From Clostridia bacterium (GTDB lineage: Bacteria > Bacillota_A > Clostridia > Christensenellales > Aristaeellaceae): a stretch of 14,583 nt of DNA. Positions 7,383-13,231 of this stretch are shown here, piece after piece; position 1 is the first letter of the stretch; every line of letters begins with the position of its first letter. A model generated the notes under the pieces. It made no database searches, was not told the origin of the DNA, and saw only the letters and a program-made list of their open reading frames with translations. Both the position numbers and the translations under genes were made by a program. The stretch is taken from assembly GCA_900754775.1 (NCBI GenBank), contig CAAEDZ010000316.1, positions 1-14,583 on the forward strand, written 5' to 3'.

Positions 7383-7411
7383 ACCATAACACACAGCGCG
7401 AAGGCTGTCAA
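7383..7411 (-). promoter_or_regulatory. Promoter of MATE exporter 2
   Basis: Minus strand: a perfect TTGACA (7406-7411), 17-bp spacer and TATGGT (7383-7388) with TG at the extended -10 position. Transcription should start near 7376, about 108 nt before the start codon. Confidence 0.75.
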
Positions 7412-7445
7412 GCGGGGGAATGCTAAATATCGCGCGCGGTATGCC

Positions 7446-7820
7446 TTACATTTTTGTGAGCGCGGGATGCGGCGGCGTTTTCCATCCGCCCTTTGTGGTC
7501 ACGAGGACGCGGCAGGATGGCTCTTTTTCGTCCAGCGTCAGTTCGTTGGACAAAAGTCCCTCCGCCGTCACCGCGAAGACGGTCGTCGCATTGTCGTCTG
7601 CTTCGATCTCCAGCGTTTTGCCGTTGAGGATAGGCTGGCCGTACGCCTGTGGGTCGAAATCCATGCGCGGCAGAGGATACGCCCCGGCCATGCGGCAGGA
7701 GGTATCATCCGACAGATGGTACTTTTCCATGAACGCCGCCCTGGGAAGCCACACGACGATCCAATAGGGCACCAGCGCTGCGGCGAACTGCCGTTTGCGG
7801 CGAACGATTATTTTTCTCAT
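7446..7820 (-). CDS. Conserved-looking protein of unknown function (124 aa)
   Basis: I cannot name a family with certainty. The protein starts MRKIIVRRKRQFAAALVPYW, basic and then hydrophobic (about residues 10-24), and continues IVVWLPRAAFMEKYHL. The rest looks soluble, with NGKTLEIEADDNATTVFAVT and a following GLLSNELTLD, which could form a small beta-rich fold. The hydrophobic stretch is short and contains a proline, so a membrane anchor is doubtful. ATG at 7820 has AGAGGATG about 13 nt upstream, which is long spacing; the frame continues upstream through the tRNA terminator and into the tRNA, which is not credible coding. The gene lies 32 bp after the tRNA-Lys terminator with no visible promoter, so it may depend on read-through. 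Between its stop and the MATE 2 gene is only the MATE 2 promoter and leader. Confidence 0.7.
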   Translation of the reverse strand: MRKIIVRRKRQFAAALVPYWIVVWLPRAAFMEKYHLSDDTSCRMAGAYPLPRMDFDPQAYGQPILNGKTLEIEADDNATTVFAVTAEGLLSNELTLDEKEPSCRVLVTTKGGWKTPPHPALTKM

Positions 7821-7851
7821 AAGGAAATTACATCCTCTCACAGACAAATTG

Positions 7852-7884
7852 AAAAAAGCCTTGAAATCATTTAACTTCAAGGCT
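7852..7884 (-). terminator. Intrinsic terminator after tRNA-Lys
   Basis: Minus strand: AGCCTTGAA, a 10-nt loop, TTCAAGGCT and a run of Ts. The stem is a perfect 9 bp. It begins 4 nt after the encoded CCA end of the tRNA. Confidence 0.9.
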
Positions 7885-7887
7885 TGC

Positions 7888-7963
7888 TGGTACACCCTCA
7901 GGGGCTCGAACCCTGGACACCCTGATTAAGAGTCAGGTGCTCTACCAACTGAGCTAAGGGTGC
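7888..7963 (-). tRNA. tRNA-Lys (anticodon CUU)
   Basis: This is a 76-nt tRNA with an encoded CCA end, decoding AAG. The anticodon stem-loop is CCTGA-CTCTTAA-TCAGG, the D-arm contains AGCTCAGTTGGTAGAGC, and the T-arm is CAGGG-TTCGAGC-CCCTG. The acceptor stem pairs GCACCCT with AGGGTGT, so position 1-72 is a G-U wobble rather than the usual G-C; the other pairs are canonical. It is transcribed alone, with a TTGACA-17-TATTAT promoter and a strong terminator. A37 follows the anticodon, as expected for a t6A/ct6A-modified tRNA. Confidence 0.97.
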
Positions 7964-7980
7964 GCGCTCAACGCTCATAT

Positions 7981-8009
7981 ATAATACCTCTTTTTGCCGG
8001 GATTGTCAA
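7981..8009 (-). promoter_or_regulatory. Promoter of tRNA-Lys
   Basis: Minus strand: TTGACA (8004-8009), exactly 17 bp, then TATTAT (7981-7986). The start should lie about 11 nt before the mature tRNA 5' end. Near-consensus, as expected for a stable RNA gene. Confidence 0.85.
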
Positions 8010-8107
8010 CACTTTTGAATGTTAAAACTTTTGTCCGTATCCCGCCGCCTCCGATGGGGCAAACTATGGGCGTCCCCAGAGACGAATATTGCAAGGAGGT
8101 CTGCCTA

Positions 8108-8281
8108 ATGAGCAAGAATGAGCCGAATACGGACATCCGCTGCCGCGTTTCCAGCTGCACCTACCACTGCGGCGACCGCGACTACTGCTCGCTGCACTCC
8201 ATTCAGGTCGAGCCCTGCCAGAACTGCGGCTCCGGCCAGGCGTGCGATGAGAGCATGTGCGGAAGCTACCGCCACAAGTAA
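8108..8281 (+). CDS. DUF1540 domain protein (57 aa, cysteine-rich)
   Basis: This small soluble protein has eight cysteines (12, 17, 21, 27, 37, 40, 46, 51) in 57 residues. The pattern IRCRVSSCTYHCGDRDYCSL, then SIQV, matches the DUF1540 family, which is common in spore-forming Clostridia and Bacilli; the cysteine spacing suggests metal binding, but the function is unknown. ATG at 8108 is fixed by a perfect AAGGAGG at 8093-8099; the frame is open further upstream without a start signal. It is a single-gene unit divergent from the tRNA-Lys promoter and ends at a GC-rich hairpin facing tcdA. I see no clear vegetative promoter, which would be consistent with use of an alternative sigma factor, though that is speculation. 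Confidence 0.88.
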   Translation: MSKNEPNTDIRCRVSSCTYHCGDRDYCSLHSIQVEPCQNCGSGQACDESMCGSYRHK

Positions 8282-8289
8282 GCGGCAGA

Positions 8290-8318
8290 GCCGGCGACGG
8301 GCGCGTCCCGCCGCCGGC
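8290..8318. terminator. GC-rich hairpin between convergent DUF1540 and tcdA genes
   Basis: GCCGGCG-A-CGGG, a short loop, then CCCG-C-CGCCGGC forms a stem of 7 plus 4 bp with one mismatch. The T-run after it is poor (GAAGTTTATC), so it may be a weak or bidirectional terminator. It fills the 42-bp gap between the two stop codons. Confidence 0.5.
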
Positions 8319-8323
8319 GAAGT

Positions 8324-9019
8324 TTATCGCGGATTCGCGCCGATGAGGTCGTGCACGATGGCGCCCGCCAGCACCAGCCCCGCCGCCGTAGGCACAAAGG
8401 AAATGGAGGCCGGGGCACGCGCGCCGTCCGTCGGCGGGAGCGGCGCTTCGTCGGAGAAGACCACCTTCAGGTGGTCGATGCCGCGCTTTTTCAGTTCCCG
8501 CCGCATCACGCGCGCCAGCGGACAGACGCTCGTCTTCGCGATGTCGCAAACGCGAAAGCGCGAGGGGTCGAGCTTGTTGCCCGCACCCATGGCGCTGATG
8601 ATAGGCACGCCCGCCGCCGTGGCCCGCTCGATGAGCAGGAGTTTGGACGTCACCGTGTCGATGGCGTCGGCTACATAGTCGTAGGCGCTCAAGTCGAAGC
8701 GCCCGGCGCTCTGCGCGTCGTAAAACGCCTGCACGGCCAGCACGTCCGCGTCCGGGCGGATGGACAGCGCCCGCGCGCGCATGGCCTCCGCCTTGGGCAT
8801 GCCCACCGTCTCCCGCGTGGCGATGATCTGGCGGTTGAGATTCGTTTCGTCCACACAGTCGGCGTCCACGAACGTCAAATGCCCGACGCCCGCGCGCAAA
8901 AGCGCCTCCGCGGCGCTGCCGCCCACGCCGCCCAGACCAAAGACGATCACGCGCGCGTCGTTCAGCGCCTCCAGCGCCTCCGCGCCGATCAGCCGCCGCG
9001 TGCGCTCAAACATGTCCAT
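8324..9019 (-). CDS. tcdA: tRNA threonylcarbamoyladenosine dehydratase (TcdA/CsdL, ThiF/E1-like)
   Basis: TcdA uses ATP to convert t6A at position 37 of ANN-decoding tRNAs into the cyclic form ct6A. The 231-residue protein shows the E1-like nucleotide-binding loop GLGGVGGSAAE (28-38), VDADCVDETNLNRQ (51-64, with the N-x-NRQ motif of ThiF proteins), DAIDTVTSKL (118-127) and the TcdA-typical SAMGAGNKLDP (142-152) followed by AKTSVCPLARVMRRELKK (161-178). It is near the usual length for Firmicutes. ATG at 9019 is chosen for the AAAGGAG about 8 nt upstream; the longer frame to 9445 runs antisense to the DUF1294 gene. It has its own promoter, TTGACA-17-AATAAT. E. coli TcdA works with the CsdA/CsdE sulfur-transfer pair; no such gene is in the window. 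A substrate-class tRNA, tRNA-Lys(CUU), lies 0.4 kb away. Confidence 0.93.
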   Translation of the reverse strand: MDMFERTRRLIGAEALEALNDARVIVFGLGGVGGSAAEALLRAGVGHLTFVDADCVDETNLNRQIIATRETVGMPKAEAMRARALSIRPDADVLAVQAFYDAQSAGRFDLSAYDYVADAIDTVTSKLLLIERATAAGVPIISAMGAGNKLDPSRFRVCDIAKTSVCPLARVMRRELKKRGIDHLKVVFSDEAPLPPTDGARAPASISFVPTAAGLVLAGAIVHDLIGANPR

Positions 9020-9059
9020 AGGCCGCTCTCCTTTCCGTCCAATCGCCATCAATAGCTTC

Positions 9060-9088
9060 ATTATTGCCGATTTCGCGCGATTTGTCAA
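9060..9088 (-). promoter_or_regulatory. Promoter of tcdA
   Basis: Minus strand: TTGACA (9083-9088), 17 bp, AATAAT (9060-9065). The leader before the tcdA ATG is about 34 nt. Confidence 0.75.
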
Positions 9089-9157
9089 TTTGCCGGGCAG
9101 GATTTTTCCTTTCTCCGGGGAATACATGTATAGAAACACACGAAGGGGGCGGCACGC

Positions 9158-9418
9158 ATGCTCTTGCTTGGCGCGATGGCCGTCATGAGCCTGATCGCCT
9201 TTGTGGCCATGGGCGCGGACAAACTGAAGGCAAAGCAGGGGGCGTGGCGCATCCCGGAGCGCGTTTTGTTCAGCCTGGCCTTTCTCCTTGGCGCGCCGGG
9301 CGCTTACGCGGGGATGATGGTGTTTCGCCACAAGACGCTGCACCGGCGCTTTGCCGTCGGCCTGCCGCTTCTGAGCGCGGCGCAGATCATCTTCATCCTC
9401 TGGGCGCTGTTTTCCTGA
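9158..9418 (+). CDS. DUF1294 family membrane protein (86 aa)
   Basis: This small membrane protein has the DUF1294 landmarks in order: GADK (19-22), WRIPE (30-34), LLGAPGA (43-49) and FRHKT (56-60) followed by a conserved F at 65. About three hydrophobic segments are seen (2-18, 36-54, 67-85). The family is widespread in bacteria and its role is not established. ATG at 9158 has AAGGGGG 8 nt upstream. It is divergent from tcdA and 41 bp ahead of the binding-protein gene, so it could share transcripts with the importer, although a TATATA element lies in the gap. Confidence 0.88.
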   Translation: MLLLGAMAVMSLIAFVAMGADKLKAKQGAWRIPERVLFSLAFLLGAPGAYAGMMVFRHKTLHRRFAVGLPLLSAAQIIFILWALFS

Positions 9419-9431
9419 CGGCCGGGATGGG

Positions 9432-9437
9432 TATATA
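9432..9437 (+). promoter_or_regulatory. Possible -10 element for the importer operon
   Basis: TATATA lies 22 nt upstream of the binding-protein ATG, followed by AAAGGAG at 9444-9450. No recognisable -35 is present at 16-18 bp. The element is weakly supported. Confidence 0.3.
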
Positions 9438-9459
9438 GGAAACAAAGGAGTGATCGCTT

Positions 9460-10452
9460 ATGAAACGCATATTTGCTCTCGTACTGGCGCTGTCTCTTGC
9501 GCTGCTCTGCCTCGCCCCGGCGATGGCGGAGGAAACGGAAAAGACCGGCGTGACCATGCGCGTGGCTTCCCTGAAGGGTCCGACGACCATGGGCCTTGTC
9601 AAGCTGATGCAGGACGCCGAGGCCGGCCTTACCGCCAACGACTATACCTTCGCCATGGAAGGCACGGCGGACGCCATCTCGCCGCTGCTCATTCAGGGCG
9701 AGCTGGACGCGGCCATGATCCCCTGCAACCTTGCGGCGGTGCTGATCAACCGCACCGAGGGCGCGCTGGAGATCGCCGCCATCAACACGCTGGGCGTGCT
9801 TTACGTGCTGGAAAACGGCGACACCATCCAGTCCGTCGAAGACCTGCGCGGCAAGACCATCTTCTCCACCGGCCAGGGCACCACGCCCGAGTACGCGCTG
9901 GACTACGTGCTTTCCCGCAACGGCATCGACCCGGACAGCGACGTGACCGTGGAGTTCCGCTCCGAGTCCACCGAGGTCGCCTCGGCGATGCTCAACGACG
10001 CGGCCTCCATCGCCGTACTCCCGCAGCCGTTCGTCACCTCAGTACTGATGCAGAATGAGAACGTGCGCGTGGCCCTCAGCCTCACCGACGAATGGGACAA
10101 GGTTGGCGACGGCAGCGCCATGATTACCGGCGTGTGCGTGGTGCGCAAAGCGTTCGCCGAGGAGCATCCCGAGGCTGTGGACGCCTTCCTCAGGGAGTAC
10201 GCCGCCTCCACCGAATACGTCAACGCCAATCCCGCCGAGGCAGCGGAGTGGATCGCCGAACTTGAGATCGTCGGCAACGCCAAGATCGCCGAGGCGGCCA
10301 TCCCCGCCTGCAACATCGTCTGCATCACCGGCGAGGAGATGGTGACCAAGGCCAGCGGTTACATCGACGCGCTCTACGAACAGAATCCCGAAGCCGTGGG
10401 AGGCAAGCCGGCGGATGAAAGCTACTTCTACCTCGCCGAAAGCGAAGGATAA
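9460..10452 (+). CDS. ABC transporter substrate-binding protein (SsuA/THI5/NMT1-like)
   Basis: This is a 330-residue extracellular solute receptor. It starts with a classical signal peptide: basic MKR, a hydrophobic core and AMA before EE, giving likely cleavage after residue 23. No acceptable lipobox is present (the only early cysteine is preceded by ALL), which is unusual for a monoderm receptor. The mature part opens MRVASLKGPTTMGLVKLM and contains IQGELDAAMIPCNLAAVL (78-95) and VEDLRGKTIFSTGQGTTPEY, the fold pattern of the NMT1/SsuA group that binds small organic ligands (sulfonates, pyrimidine precursors or related compounds). The ligand cannot be told from the sequence. AAAGGAG 9 nt upstream of ATG sets the start. 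The permease gene begins inside its 3' end. Confidence 0.9.
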   Translation: MKRIFALVLALSLALLCLAPAMAEETEKTGVTMRVASLKGPTTMGLVKLMQDAEAGLTANDYTFAMEGTADAISPLLIQGELDAAMIPCNLAAVLINRTEGALEIAAINTLGVLYVLENGDTIQSVEDLRGKTIFSTGQGTTPEYALDYVLSRNGIDPDSDVTVEFRSESTEVASAMLNDAASIAVLPQPFVTSVLMQNENVRVALSLTDEWDKVGDGSAMITGVCVVRKAFAEEHPEAVDAFLREYAASTEYVNANPAEAAEWIAELEIVGNAKIAEAAIPACNIVCITGEEMVTKASGYIDALYEQNPEAVGGKPADESYFYLAESEG

Positions 10453-11194
10453 GCTGCTTCGCCTGGGAGCGGTCCTTTTCTGGCTGCTGATCTGGCAACT
10501 GGGCAGCATGGCGGTTAATCAGGAGATACTGCTGGTATCTCCTGTTTCCGCCTGCGCCACGCTCATCCGCCTGATGGGGGAAAGTTCCTTCTATCAGGCG
10601 GTGTTTGGCTCTTTTGGGCGCATACTGGTAGGCTTTGCCCTGAGCGCGCTGCTGGGCGTTCTGCTGGCGGCGCTCTCCTGCGCCTTTTTCCCGGTGCGCG
10701 TGCTGCTCAGGCCGCTTCTGTCCACCATCAAGGCCACGCCCGTGGCCTCCATCGTCATTCTGGCGCTGATCTGGATACGCTCGACGAATCTTTCCATCTT
10801 CATTTCCTTCCTCATGGTGCTGCCCATCGTCTACGAAAACGTGCTGCGCGGGCTGGACAGCGCCGACCCGAAGCTGTTGGAGATGGCTCGCGTGTTTCGC
10901 CTGCCCTTCGCGGGCCGCGTGCGCGCCATCTACGCGCCCTCGGCGTTTCCGCTGCTGTTGACGGCGGTGCGCCTCTCTCTGGGCATGTGCTGGAAGGCCG
11001 GCATCGCCGCCGAGGTCATCGCCCAGCCGCGCAATTCCATCGGCTCGGCGCTGCAACAGGCGAAGCTGTTCTTCGCCACGCCGGAGATGTTTGCGTGGAC
11101 GCTGGCCATCATCCTTTTGAGCGTGGGGCTGGAAAAACTGGTGGTGCTGCTCATCACGGCCGTACAACAGAGAATGGAGGGGGAGAAGTGCTGA
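10415..11194 (+). CDS. ABC transporter permease (BPD_transp_1, SsuC/TauC-like)
   Basis: This 259-residue inner-membrane subunit has a basic N-terminus, a first helix at about residues 17-34 (LGAVLFWLLIWQLGSMAV) and about five further helices. The cytoplasmic coupling loop seen as AEVIAQPRNSIGSALQQAKLFF corresponds to the EAA loop of SsuC/TauC permeases, which contact the ATPase there. ATG at 10415 lies within the binding-protein gene (38-bp overlap) and has GGGAGGC about 10 nt upstream; later in-frame starts would cut off the basic leader. It overlaps the ATPase gene by 7 bp. The gene order binding protein, permease, ATPase supports one importer. Confidence 0.92.
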   Translation: MKATSTSPKAKDKLLRLGAVLFWLLIWQLGSMAVNQEILLVSPVSACATLIRLMGESSFYQAVFGSFGRILVGFALSALLGVLLAALSCAFFPVRVLLRPLLSTIKATPVASIVILALIWIRSTNLSIFISFLMVLPIVYENVLRGLDSADPKLLEMARVFRLPFAGRVRAIYAPSAFPLLLTAVRLSLGMCWKAGIAAEVIAQPRNSIGSALQQAKLFFATPEMFAWTLAIILLSVGLEKLVVLLITAVQQRMEGEKC

Positions 11195-11778
11195 CCATCC
11201 GCGGCATCTGCAAATCGTTCGAGGGCCGCCCTGTGCTGGAAGACGTCTCCTTCGATTTCCCTGAGGCGGCGGTGACGGCGCTGCGCGGCCCCTCCGGCTG
11301 CGGCAAGACCACGCTCGTCAACATCATCCTCGGGCTGATCGAGCCGGACGCGGGAGATGTGCTTATGCCCGCAAGCGCGCGCACGGCGGCGGTGTTTCAG
11401 GAAGACAGGCTTATCGAACACTTTTCCGCGGCGCGGAACGTGCGCCTCACCGCGCCCGCCTCGGTGACGGACGAGCAGATACGCTCGGCGCTTTCCGAAC
11501 TGGGGTTGGCGCAGGAGGGCGAAAAGCGCGTTTCGGAGTTCAGCGGCGGCATGCGCAGGCGCGTGGCTGTCATCCGCGCGGCGCTCTTTCAGCCGCAGTT
11601 TTTGCTCCTTGACGAGCCTTTCAAGGGGCTGGACGAGGAGATGCGCGCAAGGACGGCGGCCTTTCTTCGCCGCAACTGCGCGCAGGCGACCACCATCCTT
11701 GTGACCCACGACGAGACCGAGGCCGCGCTGATGGGCGCGACGGCGGAACTGGCCCTCGGCGGAAAGGAAGAATCATGA
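11188..11778 (+). CDS. ABC transporter ATP-binding protein (SsuB/TauB-like, short)
   Basis: This is the 196-residue ATPase of the importer. All core motifs are intact: Walker A GPSGCGKT (34-41), Q-loop Q71 in AVFQEDRL, signature FSGGMRRR (118-125), Walker B FLLLDEP (138-144) with GLDEE after it, and switch H174 in VTHDETEA. The start is GTG at 11188, 7 bp inside the permease gene, with GGAGG and a 7-nt gap upstream; no ATG would keep the N-terminal strand. At 196 residues it is well below the 240-260 usual for SsuB/TauB: it ends soon after the switch histidine (ELALGGKEES) and so lacks the usual C-terminal extension. The stop overlaps the next start as ATGA. Confidence 0.92.
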   Translation: MLTIRGICKSFEGRPVLEDVSFDFPEAAVTALRGPSGCGKTTLVNIILGLIEPDAGDVLMPASARTAAVFQEDRLIEHFSAARNVRLTAPASVTDEQIRSALSELGLAQEGEKRVSEFSGGMRRRVAVIRAALFQPQFLLLDEPFKGLDEEMRARTAAFLRRNCAQATTILVTHDETEAALMGATAELALGGKEES

Positions 11779-12179
11779 AACGCAAATTGAGCAGCGGTTT
11801 TCAGCTCTGGGCGGCGCTCTACGCGGTTTTGACCGTGGTCAGCGCCGTCGCCCAGCTCATCAACGGCGCGGGCACAGACACGAACGTCAACGCCCTGGCG
11901 CGCGCCGTAGCCTGTCTGGTGCCCATCATCACCTACTACATCTTCGATTTTGGCGCGCCGCGCAAGCGGATCAGGAAGATATTGATGCTTCTTCTGCATT
12001 ATATCATCTCGCTGGCGTGCGCCTGGCTGCTGATCTATCTGGCGGGCCTTTTGCAGAAGAACGCCGACGTTGCCTACTGGGACCTGCTCATCAGTTTCAC
12101 CATCGCCTACGCGGCGATCGCCATCGTCATCGCCGTCGCCAACCGCCGCGCGCGCAAGGCGCGCGAGCGCGAGGCATAA
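11775..12179 (+). CDS. Small four-helix membrane protein of unknown function, coupled to the ABC importer
   Basis: This 134-residue protein has about four predicted helices, near residues 9-29, 42-58, 68-92 and 101-123, with basic cytoplasmic stretches (GAPRKRIRK between helices 2 and 3, and a very basic tail RRARKAREREA). I do not recognise the family; the general layout resembles small proteins such as DUF3021, but no diagnostic motif supports that. Its ATG shares the ATGA with the ATPase stop, so it is translationally coupled and ends the operon before a strong terminator. Possible roles are an accessory or regulatory subunit of the importer, or an unrelated passenger. Confidence 0.8.
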   Translation: MKRKLSSGFQLWAALYAVLTVVSAVAQLINGAGTDTNVNALARAVACLVPIITYYIFDFGAPRKRIRKILMLLLHYIISLACAWLLIYLAGLLQKNADVAYWDLLISFTIAYAAIAIVIAVANRRARKAREREA

Positions 12180-12183
12180 TTGC

Positions 12184-12232
12184 AAAGCGCCCCGCGACAG
12201 CGACCATACATTCGCTGTGCGGGGCGCTTTTT
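12184..12232 (+). terminator. Intrinsic terminator of the ABC importer operon
   Basis: AAAGCGCCCCGC pairs with GCGGGGCGCTTT, with an inner ACAGCG/CGCTGT stem around a 10-nt loop, followed by TTTTT. The hairpin starts 4 nt after the last gene of the operon. Its minus-strand side ends in only three Ts, but it also lies directly after the convergent lipid kinase gene and could stop that transcript less efficiently. Confidence 0.92.
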
Positions 12233-12237
12233 CGCGC

Positions 12238-13125
12238 TCAGGGGCGCGGGGGAAGGCCGGGGATGCGCACGGGCAGGGCGGCGGCCAGCAGCTCAAGCTC
12301 CGCCTCGTCGCAGTCGATGAGTTCCCCGTCGAGTTCGATCGTCATGCCCGGGCAAAGGATGCGCACGCTCTTGCAGCGCCGCCTTCGCGCAAAGGGCGTG
12401 CGGGCGTACCAGCCCGGCACGTAGAGCGCCATCAGTATGGCGATGCTCCAGCGCGGGATGGGGCGGGTGATGACCACGTCGAACAGCCCGTCGTTCACCT
12501 GCGCGGTGGGCACAGCGCGCATGCCGCCGCCAATGTAGCGGCCGTTGCCGATGGAGATGATGGTAAAGCGGCAGTTTTCCATCTCCGCGCCGTCAAAGCC
12601 AAGGCGCGCGTCGAGGGGGCGAAAGGCGCGGATGGCGTCGCGCACGCCGCGCAGGTATACGCCCAGCCCCTTGTGCGCCTGCTTGTACTTCTCCGCCTGC
12701 CGCAGCACCTCGACGTCAAAGCCCGTGCCGGAGACGTTGAGAAAGTACATGTCGTTCATGCGGCCTATGTCTATGCGCGAGAGCGGGGCGTGCAGCTGGG
12801 CCTGCAGGGCCTCCACGGGGTCCTTGGGCAGGTGCAGCGTTCTGGCAAAATCGTTGCCGGTGCCGCAGCAGGCGAACAGCAGCGTAAGTTCGCTGCCGGC
12901 CAGTCCGTTGATGATCTGAAAGAGCGTGCCGTCGCCGCCGACGGCGATGACGCCCGTCATCTTCTCTTCCACCGCCTGCCGCGCGTATGTGCGCGCCTCG
13001 GCGGCGCTTTCGGCCACAAATGTGCGGTAAGGGAGGCTCTCGCGCCGCAGGAGCGCCTCCACGCGGGGCTGTTCCTGCCTGCCGCGTCCATTGCCTGAGA
13101 TGGGGTTGATGATCAGTGCGTACAT
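12238..13125 (-). CDS. Diacylglycerol/lipid kinase family protein (DagK/YegS-like)
   Basis: This 295-residue soluble or membrane-associated lipid kinase probably phosphorylates diacylglycerol or a related lipid, returning it to phospholipid synthesis. It starts YALIINPISGNGRG (2-15), the family's glycine-rich opening, and carries the nucleotide-binding VGGDGTL (62-68) and GTGNDFART (88-96). The second domain is seen as YFLNVSGTGFD and ISIGNGRYIGGGM, followed by PTAQVNDGLFDVVI. The C-terminal MTIELDGELID is also typical. ATG at 13125 is chosen because the glycine-rich motif begins right after it and because the predicted transcript starts near 13195; a TTG at 13200 would lie at or before the transcription start. 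The ribosome binding site is weak (GGCGGG). It follows gerAC on the same strand but has its own promoter. Confidence 0.93.
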   Translation of the reverse strand: MYALIINPISGNGRGRQEQPRVEALLRRESLPYRTFVAESAAEARTYARQAVEEKMTGVIAVGGDGTLFQIINGLAGSELTLLFACCGTGNDFARTLHLPKDPVEALQAQLHAPLSRIDIGRMNDMYFLNVSGTGFDVEVLRQAEKYKQAHKGLGVYLRGVRDAIRAFRPLDARLGFDGAEMENCRFTIISIGNGRYIGGGMRAVPTAQVNDGLFDVVITRPIPRWSIAILMALYVPGWYARTPFARRRRCKSVRILCPGMTIELDGELIDCDEAELELLAAALPVRIPGLPPRP

Positions 13126-13201
13126 CGCCCGCCACAACTCGCCTTCGTGTCGCTTTTCGTCCGTCAAAGCGGCGCACCGCTTTTGTCGAACATTCGTCAA
13201 T

Positions 13202-13231
13202 ATTGTAACGGATACATCCGCCGCCTGTCAA
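13202..13231 (-). promoter_or_regulatory. Promoter of the lipid kinase gene
   Basis: Minus strand: TTGACA (13226-13231), 18 bp, TACAAT (13202-13207). The TGA inside TTGACA is the stop codon of the upstream germination gene, so the promoter is built into its 3' end. Confidence 0.75.

Noticed and set aside
6249..7874. 541-codon plus-strand open frame antisense to MATE exporter 2
   Set aside because: Composition (many His, Arg, Gln, Asp) is that of an antisense shadow; the minus strand encodes a clear MATE protein.
7821..7895. N-terminal extension of the 124-aa unknown protein to residues MYQQALK
   Set aside because: It would be encoded by the tRNA 3' end and its terminator hairpin, so the open frame there is accidental.
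7975..8160. 61-codon minus-strand open frame over the tRNA promoter and the DUF1540 gene
   Set aside because: It overlaps the tRNA promoter and the antisense of DUF1540, with no start signal or recognisable motif.
12070..13098. 342-codon plus-strand open frame over the lipid kinase
   Set aside because: It runs through the terminator at 12184-12232 and antisense to a kinase with intact GGDGT and GTGNDF motifs.
13126..13200. Upstream TTG start adding 25 residues to the lipid kinase
   Set aside because: It lies at or before the predicted transcription start and lacks a binding site; the family's conserved opening begins right after ATG 13125.
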